64,000 bases of DNA, from assembly GCA_001899255.1 (NCBI GenBank), contig MKVX01000011.1, positions 307,992 to 371,991 of the forward strand, read 5' to 3'. Origin of the DNA: Rhizobiales bacterium 62-47. Lineage in GTDB: Bacteria; Pseudomonadota; Alphaproteobacteria; Rhizobiales; Xanthobacteraceae. Both the position numbers and the translations under genes were made by a program. Shown piece after piece: positions 57,155-64,000 of the stretch. The first letter of the stretch is position 1. Every line of letters begins with the position of its first letter. Under the pieces are notes generated by a model, which saw only the letters and a list, made by a program, of their open reading frames with translations, had not been told where the DNA came from and ran no database searches.

Positions 57155-57478
57155 ATGGTGCAAATTACGTTCGTCGAGCCCTCGGGATCCTCCACCGAGC
57201 TCAATGTTCCCGAAGGTTGGAGCCTGATGCAAGCCGCCGTCACCAACGGCGTCGACGGCATTGTCGCTGAATGCGGTGGCTCCTGCGTTTGCGCAACCTG
57301 CCACGTCTATGTCGATCCCGAGCGGCTGGCCGAAGTGCTGCCGCCAAGCGAGGACGAAATCGAACTGCTGGACGGTGTCAAGGCCGAGCGACGTCCCAAT
57401 AGCCGGCTGTCATGCCAGATCAAGGCGACACCCGAGCTCGCCGGCCTGACCATCACCATACCCGAGTGCCAGACTTGA
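57155..57478 (+). CDS. 2Fe-2S ferredoxin, adrenodoxin type
   Basis: A 107-residue electron carrier. The cluster cysteines are Cys40, Cys46, Cys49 (CGGSCVCATC) and Cys87, the adrenodoxin/putidaredoxin spacing. It starts MVQITFVEPSGSS. It is translationally coupled to the reductase by a TTGA overlap, so the two form an electron chain likely for the Rieske oxygenase downstream or for a P450-like partner. Confidence 0.95.
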   Translation: MVQITFVEPSGSSTELNVPEGWSLMQAAVTNGVDGIVAECGGSCVCATCHVYVDPERLAEVLPPSEDEIELLDGVKAERRPNSRLSCQIKATPELAGLTITIPECQT

Positions 57479-58716
57479 CCCAAAGCGATCCCCACATTGT
57501 CATTGTTGGTGCGGGACAAGCAGGCCTCCAGGCAGCAGAAACATTGCGGAGCAACGCGTTCGACGGGCGAATCACGCTGCTCGGCAACGAACCACACCCG
57601 CCCTATCATCGGCCGCCGCTGTCAAAAGCCTGGCTGACGGACGAGTTGAACCCGGGCCAATTGTCGATACGCGACGTTTCGGTACTCGAGCGCAAGAACA
57701 TCGACTTTCGTGCCGGAGTGCGCGTGTCGGCGATCGATATCGAAGACCGCTCGGTATTGCTGCATGGTGGCGATCGTCTCGCCTATACCGGCTTGATGCT
57801 GGCGACCGGCGCAACGCCGCGCAGGCTTCCGCATAACGGCGCGGCTGGCGATGCCATCCGTGTACTGCGTTCGCGCGAAGATGCCGACCGGATCGCGCTA
57901 GGTCTCAAGGACTGCGCCGAGCGAGAGCTGCCATTGATCGTGATCGGCGGCGGTTTCATCGGCTTGGAGATCGCCGCGAGCGCGCGAAAGCTCGGTATTG
58001 CGGTCACTGTCCTCGAAGCTGCGCCGCGCCTGCTTGAACGCGCATTCACGCGCGAACTATCCGACTGGTACGCGCAGTTGCATCTCTCGCACGGCGCCCA
58101 TCTGGTTTTCGATGCGCGAATTGCAAGCATCGACGCAACCTCCGACGGCGCAACGACAATCCAGCTTGCGGACGGACGCAGCTTCGTTGCCGGTCTCGCC
58201 GTGGCTGGGATCGGCGTTCGCCCCAACGACGAACTGGCACAGGCTGCCGGCATCGCATGCGATAACGGGATTCTGGTCGACGACTGCGGTTGTACTTCCG
58301 CCCCGAACATCGTCGCCGCAGGCGACTGCACGGTACGGCGACTATCCGATGGCACCCTGTTGCGGCTGGAGTCGGTGCAGAACGCCGTCGAGCAAGGCCG
58401 CGCTGCGGCGCTTGCCTTGCTTGGCACCAGGAAGCCGTTCGTCGCGACACCCTGGTTCTGGTCGGATCAATACGACATCAAATTGCAGATCGCGGGCCTG
58501 TCACGTGGCGCGGATTCGCACGTCGTGCGCGGCGACATGACCGGACATTCGTTCTCGATCTTCCATTTTCGTGCCGGACGTCTCATCGCGGTCGATTCGA
58601 TCAATGCCGCCAAGGATCATATGCTTGCGCGCCAGATCATTGGCGGTGAAGTCTCTCCCACTGTCGAGCAAGTCAACGACCCCTCGTTCAATCTTGCCAC
58701 GCTGCGCGCCAAGTAG
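57475..58716 (+). CDS. NAD(P)H-ferredoxin reductase (FAD)
   Basis: A 413-residue pyridine nucleotide-disulfide-fold reductase of the putidaredoxin/rhodocoxin/BphA4 type. FAD motif VGAGQAGLQAAETLR is at residue about 10, NAD motif IGGGFIGLEIAASA near 155, and GIGVRPNDELAQAAGI with the FAD-closing AAGDC segment near 285. TTG start overlapping the ferredoxin stop; an upstream in-frame extension is not needed. It passes electrons from NAD(P)H to the ferredoxin. Confidence 0.94.
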   Translation: MTQSDPHIVIVGAGQAGLQAAETLRSNAFDGRITLLGNEPHPPYHRPPLSKAWLTDELNPGQLSIRDVSVLERKNIDFRAGVRVSAIDIEDRSVLLHGGDRLAYTGLMLATGATPRRLPHNGAAGDAIRVLRSREDADRIALGLKDCAERELPLIVIGGGFIGLEIAASARKLGIAVTVLEAAPRLLERAFTRELSDWYAQLHLSHGAHLVFDARIASIDATSDGATTIQLADGRSFVAGLAVAGIGVRPNDELAQAAGIACDNGILVDDCGCTSAPNIVAAGDCTVRRLSDGTLLRLESVQNAVEQGRAAALALLGTRKPFVATPWFWSDQYDIKLQIAGLSRGADSHVVRGDMTGHSFSIFHFRAGRLIAVDSINAAKDHMLARQIIGGEVSPTVEQVNDPSFNLATLRAK

Positions 58717-58925
58717 CACGTGATCCGTTCAGCAATTTTGAAACGATAAGCAACCGACGTTGCGGATATATCGGCGCTACCTATCCTGCCGACTGAAGCC
58801 GTTATGACGGCGATCGATGCTCGTTCGTTGGCGATCCCGCCAGCCTGCCAAATTAATGACGATCTCACTCGATTCGGATCGCGTGTCCAAGGCGGTTTGG
58901 TTTCACGTTGCAATCATGCAAAACA

Positions 58926-58957
58926 AACGGCGGCGCTGTGATGACAGCGCCGCCGTT
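58926..58957 (-). terminator. Terminator of the binding-protein gene
   Basis: AACGGCGGCGCTGT and ACAGCGCCGCCGTT form a 14-bp stem with a 4-nt loop; reading leftward on the minus strand it is followed by TTTGTTTTG, a fair U-run. It lies 22 bp after the ABC binding-protein stop. The rest of the 260-bp gap before it shows no gene. Confidence 0.88.
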
Positions 58958-58978
58958 CTTCATTGAATGCAGTTCAGC

Positions 58979-60133
58979 TTACTTGCTGACCAGCGTCACC
59001 TTGCCATCCTCGATCTTGACGAGGTGCGTGCTCGCCGGGCTCTGGCCACTCTCCTTGCCGGCAGGGCCAACCTTCTCGAACTTGATGTTGCCGGTAAGGC
59101 CGGGATAGCTCACTTCCCACAGCGCCGCACGGATCTTCTCCGGCTCCGCCACACCAGCCTTCTCGATAGCCTTGGCGAGGATGCGAACCGCGTCATAGCC
59201 GCGCGCACCTTCCGGCATACCGGCTGCTGGCAATCCGGCCTTGCCCCAAGCGGCAATGAACCGCCGTGCGACCGCAGGATCGGCAGAGGTGTCCGGGAAC
59301 CACGGCGCGAACATGGCTTCGTGGTAGGTGTCGTTGGCGGCAGTGCCGGCCTGAGCGATCAACTGATCCGGTAGCGTGCCGCCAGTCGTGACAACCTTGC
59401 GCTTCATGCCGAGGGCCTGAGCTTGCTTCAGCAACAAGGTCATCTGCTCGACGCTCGTCGTGATGAACAGCGTGTCGCTGTCGGTCCCCTTGATCGACGA
59501 CAACTGAGCGGAGAGATCCTGCGCAGCGGCGTCCATGTTCAGCGACTTGTTGACGGTGACGCCCTTTTCCTTGAGCATCTTGCCGAATTCCGCGGCTGCA
59601 CCCAGACCCCAGTCGTTATTCACCACCAGGAAGTCTGCCTTCTTGATGCCGAGCTGATCAACGAATCGCGTGAAGCTCTTGGCTTCGGTACCGTTGGTCG
59701 GGCTGATGCGGAAGACATAAGGATTGCCGGACGTCGTGATCTTGTCGGCGCTCGAGGTCTCAACGATCATCGGCACCTTATACTCGAGCAGCTTCGGCAT
59801 CACCGCGAGAGTATAGGTCGAGCTCCACGCGCCGATCATGGCGGGAACCTTGTCGCTGGTGATCAGCTTCTCGGCAACGCCCGCGGCTTCAGTCGGATTG
59901 CTCTTGTTATCCTCGATAACGAGCTGGATCTTCTTTCCGAGAATGCCGCCATTGGCATTGATTTCTTCAGCAGCCAGCTTCGTGCCTGCCGTCACCATAT
60001 TTCCGGATGCCGCAACGACTCCGGTCAACGGCTGATTGACGCCGATTTTGATTGTCGCGTCCTGCGCTAACGCGCTCGTCCCGAGACAGGCAGTCACGAT
60101 TGCAGCGGCAATCTGTGGCCAAGACGATTTCAT
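58979..60133 (-). CDS. ABC transporter substrate-binding protein, branched-chain type
   Basis: A 384-residue periplasmic binding protein of the LivK/Peripla_BP_6 family. Signal peptide MKSSWPQIAAAIVTACLGTSALAQ is followed by TIKIGVNQPLTGVVAASGNM and NANGGILGKKIQLVIEDNKSNP. These bind amino acids, aromatic acids or other small ligands. No permease or ATPase genes are nearby, so the transporter must be elsewhere. It is divergent from the DUF1116 gene across a 317-bp gap with two operator copies. Confidence 0.93.
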   Translation of the reverse strand: MKSSWPQIAAAIVTACLGTSALAQDATIKIGVNQPLTGVVAASGNMVTAGTKLAAEEINANGGILGKKIQLVIEDNKSNPTEAAGVAEKLITSDKVPAMIGAWSSTYTLAVMPKLLEYKVPMIVETSSADKITTSGNPYVFRISPTNGTEAKSFTRFVDQLGIKKADFLVVNNDWGLGAAAEFGKMLKEKGVTVNKSLNMDAAAQDLSAQLSSIKGTDSDTLFITTSVEQMTLLLKQAQALGMKRKVVTTGGTLPDQLIAQAGTAANDTYHEAMFAPWFPDTSADPAVARRFIAAWGKAGLPAAGMPEGARGYDAVRILAKAIEKAGVAEPEKIRAALWEVSYPGLTGNIKFEKVGPAGKESGQSPASTHLVKIEDGKVTLVSK

Positions 60134-60200
60134 CTCACCTTCTCCTGCGTTTTCCCTAAGCCCCGCCGGAACGGCGACGCATCACTTTGACTAATTCACC

Positions 60201-60226
60201 CTATCAACATAACTATAGGATGATTG
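60201..60226. promoter_or_regulatory. Shared 26-bp operator, copy B (binding protein)
   Basis: Matches copy P in 20 of 26 positions (CTATCA at its left, TATAGGATGAT at its right). It lies 67 bp upstream of the binding-protein start and may also serve the divergent DUF1116 gene. Confidence 0.7.
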
Positions 60227-60307
60227 GCTTTCAATAGAAATAATCTAATTGTCCAAAATTAGCGCATTTGCGGCCAAATTCAGCAGGGGCGCTTGATTAG
60301 ATTATAT

Positions 60308-60333
60308 CTATCGTGCTATTGATAGGATGACTT
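60308..60333. promoter_or_regulatory. Shared 26-bp operator, copy C (DUF1116 operon)
   Basis: Matches copy P in 19 of 26 positions (CTATCGTGCTAT then TAGGATGA). It lies 117 bp upstream of the DUF1116 start and probably controls that unit. Copies C and D share the extra GTGCTATT. Confidence 0.65.
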
Positions 60334-60450
60334 TGGGCCGGACGACACGTCCGCCAAGCGCCAGGACCGACAAATCGGGACATAAGCGCTCCGGAAGATT
60401 GTCACGGAAACCATGTCAGAGCGCCACGCGCGCGATGAGGTGAAACAAGA

Positions 60451-61515
60451 ATGACCAAGAAACTGCCGCGCCTCCGTCGCCTCGTCCGCCTCGATCATGC
60501 AAGACCGGACCTTCCCGCGCAAACCTTGTTTCATGCGGGCCCCCCCTATCGCAGCGCACCACCCCAGGCGGTCACCATTGCCGCAGCGCAGGCGGCCGTG
60601 ATCGGCGGCTTCGCCGAGAATCTCGATGCGGGACGGCGCATGCTGCAATCCGGCGCGCTGAAACTCGCGCCAGCACAGGATCACGGCATCGCAGTTCCGC
60701 TCTCGATGGTGGTGGCGCCATCGATGTGGTGTTTCGAAGTCGGCGACGACGAAAATCTGTTTTATTCACCGGTCGGCGAAGGTCCACCGCCAGCATTGCG
60801 CTTTGGATCCGACGATCCGGAATGCATCGCGCGGGCGCGCGATTGGTGCGCTGAAGCCGCGCACATTATCAATCCGCTGCTTGCGAATGTTTCCGACGTC
60901 GAAACCATCATGACATCGGCCCTACAGCGAGGCGATGATTGCCACGCGATCACTGCGGCTGGTAACGCGTTGTTTGTCGAGTCGCTGGAACCCCTACCGC
61001 CACAAATAAAGGCGCAACTTCTCGGCAATGCCGGGTTCGTTCTCGGCATCTGGATGGCGTGGGCGGGCTGGAAGCTCCGCACGAGCCACGCCACTATTGG
61101 CGCTATTGGCGGGAACGGCATCGAATTTGGATGGCGTCGCGCGAACGAAACCACGTGGCGAACCACGCCGGCGCCCCCGCCGAACGGCAAATACTTTCAG
61201 CCCGATCGCGCGGCGAACGCGCTCGGCGCCATTGGCGATAGCGCTATCGTCGACATCTGCGGTTTCGGCGGCCAATCGATCGGCCATGCTCCATTATTGC
61301 TCGCGGAATGGTCCCACGCGTTGCCGCGCGACGTAGAGGAGCGGCGTACCCGCATAGTCGATCCCTCAACCGGAATTGTTGACCCCGCGCTCATCCGCCG
61401 CACCGGCATCAGTCCGATCATCAATCTCGCCATCCTCGACAAGGACGGCGCGGCTTCACCCATCGGGCGCGGCTGCTACATCCCCGCACTCACACTTTTC
61501 GCAACAGGAGAATAG
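60451..61515 (+). CDS. DUF1116 protein, AllG/YahG-like
   Basis: A 354-residue protein that I assign to DUF1116 from the segments VVAPSMWCFEVGDDENL, RFGSDDPECIARARDWC, LQRGDDCHAITAAGNALF and AIGGNGIEFGWR. DUF1116 includes AllG, a subunit of oxamate carbamoyltransferase; typical members are longer (about 420-470 residues), so this one is short. GAGGTG precedes the ATG. The partner subunits (FdrA, AllH) are not in the window. It precedes SDR and Rieske genes in one apparent operon, so an unrelated catabolic activity is possible. Confidence 0.75.
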   Translation: MTKKLPRLRRLVRLDHARPDLPAQTLFHAGPPYRSAPPQAVTIAAAQAAVIGGFAENLDAGRRMLQSGALKLAPAQDHGIAVPLSMVVAPSMWCFEVGDDENLFYSPVGEGPPPALRFGSDDPECIARARDWCAEAAHIINPLLANVSDVETIMTSALQRGDDCHAITAAGNALFVESLEPLPPQIKAQLLGNAGFVLGIWMAWAGWKLRTSHATIGAIGGNGIEFGWRRANETTWRTTPAPPPNGKYFQPDRAANALGAIGDSAIVDICGFGGQSIGHAPLLLAEWSHALPRDVEERRTRIVDPSTGIVDPALIRRTGISPIINLAILDKDGAASPIGRGCYIPALTLFATGE

Positions 61516-61518
61516 GAT

Positions 61519-62274
61519 ATGGACCTCGCAGGCAAGGTGGCCATTGTCACTGGCGGCGCAATGGGCATCGGTTACGCAATTTGCGAGGCACTGGCCGCGC
61601 AAGGCGCGTCGATCGTCATCGCCGATCTGAAGGGCGGTGCGGCTGCGGCGGACAAGCTGCGTGCCAAGGGCCACAAAGTCGCGCATGTCGATGCTGATGT
61701 GTCCAGCGAAGACGATACGCAGCGGATGGCCATTGCCGCGCTTGACGCGTTTGGCGGCATCGACGTTCTCGTCAACAATGCTGCGATCTATTCGTCGCTG
61801 TCGCTCAAGCCTTTCGAGCAACTGACCGTCGCCGACTGGCGCAAGATGCTCGACGTCAACGTCATCGGACAATTCCTGTGCTGCAAAGCAGTGCTGCCGA
61901 CGTTCAAGAAGCAATCGTCTGGCCGAATCATCAGCATTTCATCGGGCGTGGCGTTCAAGGGCAATCCCGGAATGCTGCACTACGTGGCCTCCAAGGGGGC
62001 CATCGTGTCGATGACGCGCACGCTTGCGACCGAACTCGGCGAACACGGCATCCAGGTCAACAGTGTCGCTCCGGGGTTCACCTTGAGCGACGGCGTTCAC
62101 AACAATCCCGAACTCGCCAGCACAGTCTCCGGCTTCTCCGTGCGCGGCCGCGCGCTCAAGCGCGACATGCTGCCTGCCGACGTCGTTGGCGCGGTGACGT
62201 TTTTCGCCGGACCGCACTCAGCGTTCATCACCGGCCAGACCTTGGTCGTCGATGGTGGCGCCTACTACCACTGA
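61519..62274 (+). CDS. SDR family oxidoreductase
   Basis: A 251-residue classical short-chain dehydrogenase. TGGAMGIG (11-18) binds cofactor, Asp36 suggests NAD(H), NNAA is near residue 87, and the catalytic Ser142, Tyr155, Lys159 (SSG...YVASK) are all present. It follows DUF1116 by 3 bp and precedes the Rieske gene by 51 bp. It probably oxidises an alcohol or diol product of the pathway. Confidence 0.95.
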   Translation: MDLAGKVAIVTGGAMGIGYAICEALAAQGASIVIADLKGGAAAADKLRAKGHKVAHVDADVSSEDDTQRMAIAALDAFGGIDVLVNNAAIYSSLSLKPFEQLTVADWRKMLDVNVIGQFLCCKAVLPTFKKQSSGRIISISSGVAFKGNPGMLHYVASKGAIVSMTRTLATELGEHGIQVNSVAPGFTLSDGVHNNPELASTVSGFSVRGRALKRDMLPADVVGAVTFFAGPHSAFITGQTLVVDGGAYYH

Positions 62275-62325
62275 TCATCAAACACAGAGCTTGTTCATCA
62301 CTTTGATTTCTACAGGAGGCCAGGA

Positions 62326-63360
62326 ATGAAATACATCAAGGAAGCGTGGTATCCCGTCGTTTGGGCCGATCGTGTCAGCCGGGAACTGACACGACACGTC
62401 GTGCTCGAAGAACCGATAGTCATCTATCGGCTCGAGAACGGCAGCATTGCAGCACTTCAGGATGCTTGCCCGCATCGACTTGCACCGCTATCGCTCGGCA
62501 AGCTCAAGGGCGACAACATCGAGTGCGGCTACCATGGCATGACATTCGACTGCAGCGGCAAGTGCGTGTTGATTCCCGGTCAGGACATCATCCCCGGCAG
62601 CGCCCTGGTCCGGTCGTTTCCGGTTCAGGTCAAGTATGGCCTCGTCTGGCTCTATATGGGCGATCCGAAGAACGCCGATCCGAAGAAGATCTTCCATCTT
62701 CCGCAGTACGACCAGGAAGGCTGGCACGCCGTGCAGGGCGATACGCTGCGTATCGAATGCAACTATCTGAGCCTGTGCGACAACCTGCTCGATCCCGCGC
62801 ACGTGACCTTCGTGCATACGACGACGCTCGGAACGCCGGCTGGCGCCACTGTCCCGGTCAACAACGAATACCGGAACAACGAAATCACCGTCTGGCGCTG
62901 GATCCGCAACGGACCCGTCATTCCGCTCTTCCAGAAGTTCGGCAAACTGAACGGAAACGTCGATCGCTGGCACTACTATAACTACTCGACTCCCTGCTAT
63001 TTCGCGATCGACATGGGATCCTGCCCTCCGGGAAGCATCCCGGACATGGAGAAGCGCCACGAAGGCGTGCAGATGCACGCCTGCCACGTACTCCTGCCGG
63101 TCGATGAACGCACCGTGCTCCAGCATTGGTTCCACGTGCGCAACTTCCGCACCGACGAGCAGGACATGGATGCCGAGCTCACCGCAAGCCTCGACATGGC
63201 TTTCAAGGAAGACAAGGTCATCCTCGAACGTATTCAGCTCGAAGAAGAACGCGATCCGGACTTCAAGCGGATCATTCTCGGCATCGACGCCGCACCGATG
63301 AAAATGCGGCGCATGGTCGACAAGCTGATCGAAGCTGAATCGGATGCGGCCCGCCATTAA
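62326..63360 (+). CDS. Rieske oxygenase alpha subunit (VanA-like)
   Basis: A 344-residue oxygenase component. The Rieske site is Cys48, His50, Cys67, His70 (ACPHR and ECGYHG). The mononuclear iron site is in CDNLLDPAHVTFVHTT, with Asp156, His159 and His164. VanA-type enzymes O- or N-demethylate or monohydroxylate aromatic substrates. It has an AGGAGG site and probably receives electrons from the ferredoxin and reductase about 5 kb to the left, since no reductase is adjacent. Confidence 0.95.
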   Translation: MKYIKEAWYPVVWADRVSRELTRHVVLEEPIVIYRLENGSIAALQDACPHRLAPLSLGKLKGDNIECGYHGMTFDCSGKCVLIPGQDIIPGSALVRSFPVQVKYGLVWLYMGDPKNADPKKIFHLPQYDQEGWHAVQGDTLRIECNYLSLCDNLLDPAHVTFVHTTTLGTPAGATVPVNNEYRNNEITVWRWIRNGPVIPLFQKFGKLNGNVDRWHYYNYSTPCYFAIDMGSCPPGSIPDMEKRHEGVQMHACHVLLPVDERTVLQHWFHVRNFRTDEQDMDAELTASLDMAFKEDKVILERIQLEEERDPDFKRIILGIDAAPMKMRRMVDKLIEAESDAARH

Positions 63361-63440
63361 GGCCGCGGGGCAACTCTGCTCCCGCACGACAATCATGCGA
63401 TAGCGGGCTCCGCTATCGCAAACGAGTCTCCTCCAACTTG

Positions 63441-63473
63441 GTCCCCGGGTTCAGACTCCGGGGACATTTTTTT
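63441..63473 (+). terminator. Terminator of the Rieske gene
   Basis: GTCCCCGG and CCGGGGAC form an 8-bp stem followed by ATTTTTTT. A second hairpin just upstream (TGCGATAGCGG/CCGCTATCGCA, 63396-63420) may reinforce it. The 190 bp after it, up to pntB, are G- and C-rich low-complexity sequence with no gene. Confidence 0.92.
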
Positions 63474-63660
63474 GCGCGCGTTGCAGTATGGGAAATCCGT
63501 CAAAAGTCAGCGCAACTCGATCCCCATCAGTGCGACGTGATCTGGCTGCGTTCGTAAGACAGAACGGCCGGCGCGGGGTGTCCGGGCCGGCCGTCGGGTG
63601 TTGGTGTTGGTGTCGGCGCTGCGCCGCGCGCGGGTGGCGCGGCGGCGGCGCGATGTGCGC

Positions 63661-64000
63661 CTACATGCCCTTGACGATGTTCTCGGTCATTTTCTTGGCG
63701 TCGCCGAGCAGCATCATGGTGTTGTCGCGGTAGAACAACGGGTTGTCGATGCCGGCGTAGCCCGAGGCCAGCGAGCGCTTGATGAACATCACCGTGCCGG
63801 CCTTCCACACCTGCAGCACCGGCATGCCGTAGATCGGCGAGGTCTTGTCCTCTTCCGCCGCCGGGTTGGTGACGTCGTTGGCGCCGATCACGAAGGCCAC
63901 GTCGGCCTGCGCGAACTCCGAGTTGATGTCCTCGAGTTCGAACACCTCGTCGTAGGGAACGTTGGCTTCCGCCAAGAGCACGTTCATGTGGCCCGGCATG
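63661..64000 (-). CDS. pntB: NAD(P) transhydrogenase subunit beta, C-terminal part
   Basis: The final 112 codons of PntB ([21 protein letters not shown]...[14 protein letters not shown]) are present; the gene runs past the right edge. The region [30 protein letters not shown] and [21 protein letters not shown] are characteristic of the NADP-binding domain III. PntAB makes NADPH using proton-motive force. Convergent with the Rieske gene. Confidence 0.96.
   Translation of the reverse strand, partial: MPGHMNVLLAEANVPYDEVFELEDINSEFAQADVAFVIGANDVTNPAAEEDKTSPIYGMPVLQVWKAGTVMFIKRSLASGYAGIDNPLFYRDNTMMLLGDAKKMTENIVKGM

Noticed and set aside
58740..58800. Fifth copy of the 26-bp operator before the binding-protein terminator
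   Set aside because: A CTACCTATCCTG stretch is present but does not align over the full 26 positions.

Overview
The window looks like a chromosomal segment of an alphaproteobacterium of the Bradyrhizobium/Rhodopseudomonas/Afipia group. The grounds are high GC, protein families typical of that group (MbfA ferritin-exporter, DUF4170, DUF1285, an ScfR-type regulator next to isocitrate lyase, BioMNY), and short palindromic repeats between genes. I saw no tRNA, rRNA, CRISPR array, insertion sequence or prophage. The genus is an inference from gene content; no search was run.

Layout. 0-8 kb: the start of a CoA pyrophosphatase gene and a DUF1285 gene on the minus strand, then a divergent four-gene MoxR ATPase/DUF58/BatA-DUF4159/membrane-protein operon interrupted by a long palindromic repeat. 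8-11 kb: a probable Zur box, a DUF2946 protein and a TonB-dependent receptor, read as a zinc uptake unit. 11-23 kb: housekeeping and accessory single genes (acetyltransferase, NUDIX, MbfA, metallophosphoesterase, isocitrate lyase with DUF4170 and divergent ScfR, lytic transglycosylase, DUF1993, Old Yellow Enzyme, DeoR regulator). 23-29.4 kb: a beta-oxidation block (acyl-CoA dehydrogenase, thiolase, hydratase/dehydrogenase, thioesterase). 29.6-35.2 kb: an RND efflux operon with its TetR regulator and a flavin reductase, with a palindromic operator upstream. 35.3-40 kb: MFS transporter, CsbD, gamma-glutamyltransferase-like enzyme, TrhO and SlyX.

40-44.7 kb: a TPP riboswitch followed by thiO-thiS-thiG-thiE-thiC, a complete thiazole/HMP branch set. 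44.7-46 kb: an AT-richer islet with a ClpP/crotonase-fold protein. 46-48.2 kb: a methyltransferase, a CBS-CBS-BON protein, and about 760 bp of GC-rich sequence with no convincing gene but with tandem hairpin-like repeats. 48.2-53.3 kb: a tightly coupled operon of bioM-bioN-bioY (biotin ECF importer) plus an acyl-adenylate ligase, an atypical thiolase and a MaoC hydratase.

54.4-63.4 kb: a catabolic cluster: a CoxL-type molybdenum hydroxylase large subunit, a 2Fe-2S ferredoxin with its reductase, a branched-chain-type ABC binding protein, a stand-alone DUF1116 (AllG-like) protein, an SDR dehydrogenase and a VanA-like Rieske oxygenase. Four copies of one 26-bp palindrome-derived site lie upstream of the four transcription units, so the cluster is probably one regulon under a regulator not encoded in the window. 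This shared operator is the most notable undescribed-looking feature. The window ends inside pntB.
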